Shown here piece by piece: positions 61,763 through 64,000 of a stretch of 64,000 nt of DNA (position 1 is the stretch's first letter; each line of letters begins with the position of its first letter). The notes under the pieces were generated by a model. The model made no database searches and had not been told where the DNA came from. It saw nothing but the letters and a program-made list of their open reading frames with translations. A program made the translations under genes and the position numbers. Source of the DNA: Oscarella lobularis (taxonomy: Eukaryota; Porifera; Homoscleromorpha; Homosclerophorida; Oscarellidae); NCBI RefSeq assembly GCF_947507565.1, contig NC_089178.1, positions 3,472,001 through 3,536,000 on the forward strand, written 5' to 3'.

Positions 61763-64000
61763 TTACACAGCAAGGTATCCGTCTGGAAGGTTCGTGCCCA
61801 GATAGTCGCCAAGTGTTTCGGCAATCTTTTCAAATGATGGTCTCTCTCCAGCTTCTGTCTGCCAACACTGATTCATAACTTCGTATCTATATAGGTCAGA
61901 AACAATTAGCACAAAGTAAAACAAGACGTTTCCACCTACATTTCTTCTGGACAATTACTGGGTCTGTCCAACCGATCTCCTCTTTCGAGAAATGAAGCGA
62001 TGCCCTGAACAGCTACTCCAGGATACGGCATCTTTCCCAGGCTCATGATTTCCCACAGTGTAACTCCATACGACCACTTATATCACAGAGAAACTAAAAC
62101 GATTAGTAGAGCGAATCAAGGAAGACTAACCGTATCGGTTTTGATGGTGAAGAGACCATCAACAAGACTCTCCAAAGCACACCAACGAATGGGAATACGT
62201 GCTCCCTTTGGATTCATTCGATAATAGTCCTTGTCCTCTTGCAGAGCCCTGGCGAGACCAAAATCGGCGACTTTAATTTTCAAATCCCAGTCTACCCTAT
62301 TGATGAAAAGTGTTGAGAAATAGTAGACCTTTAGAAAGGCATACTTACATGCAATTTCGCGCAGCCAAGTCTCGGTGAACGATACTCCTTGCTGACAAAT
62401 ATTCCATTCCCTTTGCAACTTGGTAACCAAACTGCACGAGTTCTACAGTTGTCGGAAGGAGACTCTCTTCCTACACAGAATTGACTAAGCAAAACCTTTT
62501 CTGTGATCAACTTACTCCTATTGCTGTTTTTATTCTCTTTCCCCTCAGATACGTTCGGAGGTCACCCAGCATCATGTAGGGAAGAACGACCAGCGGAGAG
62601 GTGTATCGCACGTTGTCGCTATTTGGTGACCAACAGACGCCAAGTAAGTTCATTACATTCGGATGATTTATATCGGTCATTTGTAGAGCTTCCATTACAA
62701 AGCTCTTCATCTCTTTCGCTGGATCAGTAGCCGAATCTAAAATCACTTTGCAATTTAGAAGATTAAATTTGGCGACAAAATACCAATTTTGAGAAATTTG
62801 GCGGCAACCGTTTGTGAAGAATCCAAAAGACACCTGTACACTTTACCAAAACTGCCTATAGTACAAATATTTTGAGAATGCAAATAAATGAATTTCTACT
62901 AATGCACCTTCGCCAATGACATCTTGAATTTGCAAACGATCAGGACTTATAGCAACTTTTCGAATTTTCTCCTCTGTAGCTGAATCCCAAAAAGACGGAC
63001 AAAGAGGTACGAGAGGAAAGCCTTGATCACTAGGGCAGCTACTTCTTCCAGTCTGAGCATCAGAACTCGCATTTTGAGATTTTCTTCGTTTGCGACGATG
63101 CAACAGAATAATACTTAGAAAAGCAAAAAAAAGAACGACAGCAACAGTAGCAGACGTGTTGATTATTATGGTTTTCGAAGTTGACGTAGCTGGCGAAGTG
63201 GGAGTCTTCAAAATCATACATTGAGAATCCGCGCTAGATAGCAACTGAGCACAGTTCAGCGCTTCGGAAACCATATGAAGAGGAGTGATTGCTTTTTTGG
63301 CGAAAGACGATTGATATATGGCTATTGTCTGTTGATAGCTAGATGCACAGCCGCCTTTGTCTTCAAATGCTGTAAAGCATGCGTCTGAGCTGCATAAAGG
63401 AGAAGGATAGGAGTAGTTCTGAGAGTCTTTTGTCACAGTCAAACAATCAGGATACAGTAAGTGGCAATAGAGAGTGACAAGGGAGCCGGCACATGATGGG
63501 CTTAGAAGCTCACTTAAAGTCTCATTGTTTTCTTGAAAAACTTTAATTGTTTCATTGTTTAAGTAGCTTTGATTGTAGCGAGAATCGACAAAGACGAGAG
63601 AACCGGCACGACTCCCGCGACACACGTCTCCGCCACTGTACATTTCACAAGTGCCATTGACTTGAATAGTATCTAGACAAAAGAATAAGTGAAGTCGAGA
63701 GAAGTGTGCGCCGCTTACCGTCGGCAGAGGTGCAATTACAATTGACCCACATTTGTTCATTGGCAGCGTTCGTCATACACCAAGGTCTGAAATTCCGATA
63801 CTGTAATCCAACCGTCGTGCACTCCGTATATTGTATTCCTTGGTAAGAGAAAGGAAACGCGCATTTTGTCTCACACCGAGTCTTCGCTTTCGATGGAGAG
63901 ACGGCCGAGCTATTAGTCGTCGCCCGGGGGGTCGGCGGCGGCGAAGAAGGTAAACCTAGACACAATTAGGCAAAACGACTTCATATATTGTTTTTGACAT
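61763..64000 (-). CDS. RTK-11: Frizzled-FN2-Frizzled-type receptor kinase, 5' end beyond the right edge
   Basis: The MET/AXL-like kinase (61763-62900) has [27 protein letters not shown] and [18 protein letters not shown] and ends DGYLAV, TAA at 61763-61765. The membrane span ([20 protein letters not shown]) is alpha-like but has lost several residues. The second CRD ([20 protein letters not shown], 63230-63660) carries an in-frame extra Ser (LCSSDACF). The FN2-like exon is 63720-63957 ([19 protein letters not shown]). The first CRD and signal peptide lie outside the window. Confidence 0.88.

Noticed and set aside
26119-64000. CRISPR-like or satellite repeat array
   Set aside because: The repeats are complete multi-exon genes with preserved reading frames, not short direct repeats with spacers.

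Overview
The window is nuclear DNA from an early-branching animal. Its genes are split by many tiny GT-AG introns (about 45-80 bp), intergenic gaps are often under 100 bp, and the gene set is metazoan: TSC1, SMIM8, a BRD4-type BET protein and ROR/MuSK- and MET-like receptor tyrosine kinases. A homoscleromorph-type sponge (Oscarella or Corticium-like) fits best. That placement is inferred from gene style and not proven.

Positions 1-26000 are a dense, mostly conserved housekeeping block. In order: TSC1 (minus, runs off the left edge), QTRT2 (minus), SET (minus), GTF3C5 (plus), cytochrome c (plus), PI4KB (minus), CIAO1 (plus) with an antisense SMIM8 gene nested in one of its introns, a BRD4-like BET gene (minus), a large secreted beta-helix plus multi-membrane-span protein (minus), and a parkin-like RBR E3 ligase (plus). 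Three divergent pairs (SET/GTF3C5, PI4KB/CIAO1, beta-helix protein/parkin-like) share promoters of only 40-75 bp.

Positions 26119-64000 are one minus-strand tandem array of at least eleven receptor tyrosine kinase (RTK) units, numbered RTK-1 to RTK-11 from left to right. The usual design is signal peptide, Thr-rich linker, Frizzled-type cysteine-rich domain (CRD), fibronectin type II-like (FN2) domain, second Frizzled-like CRD, transmembrane helix and kinase. RTK-1 has a ROR/MuSK/Trk-like kinase. All the others with a kinase have a different MET/AXL-like kinase on nearly the same ectodomain. RTK-5 and RTK-9 have gained three Sushi modules and a new signal peptide. RTK-3 is a deletion chimera; RTK-4 (nonsense codon) and RTK-8 (frameshift, extended C-terminus) look broken. 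RTK-7 is split in an intron by a 1.3-kb foldback transposon. RTK-11 runs off the right edge.

The array is a mosaic. Order along the DNA suggests a duplication of about 16.3 kb (RTK-4 to -7 and RTK-8 to -11), but the transmembrane/kinase halves do not follow the ectodomain halves, so exons have been exchanged between paralogs. Small inverted-repeat elements (a 61-bp hAT-like element, a 178-bp element at a TA site) sit between units. A clustered, diversifying set of surface receptors with swapped signalling halves is the most notable system here; a role in recognition or immunity is only a hypothesis.
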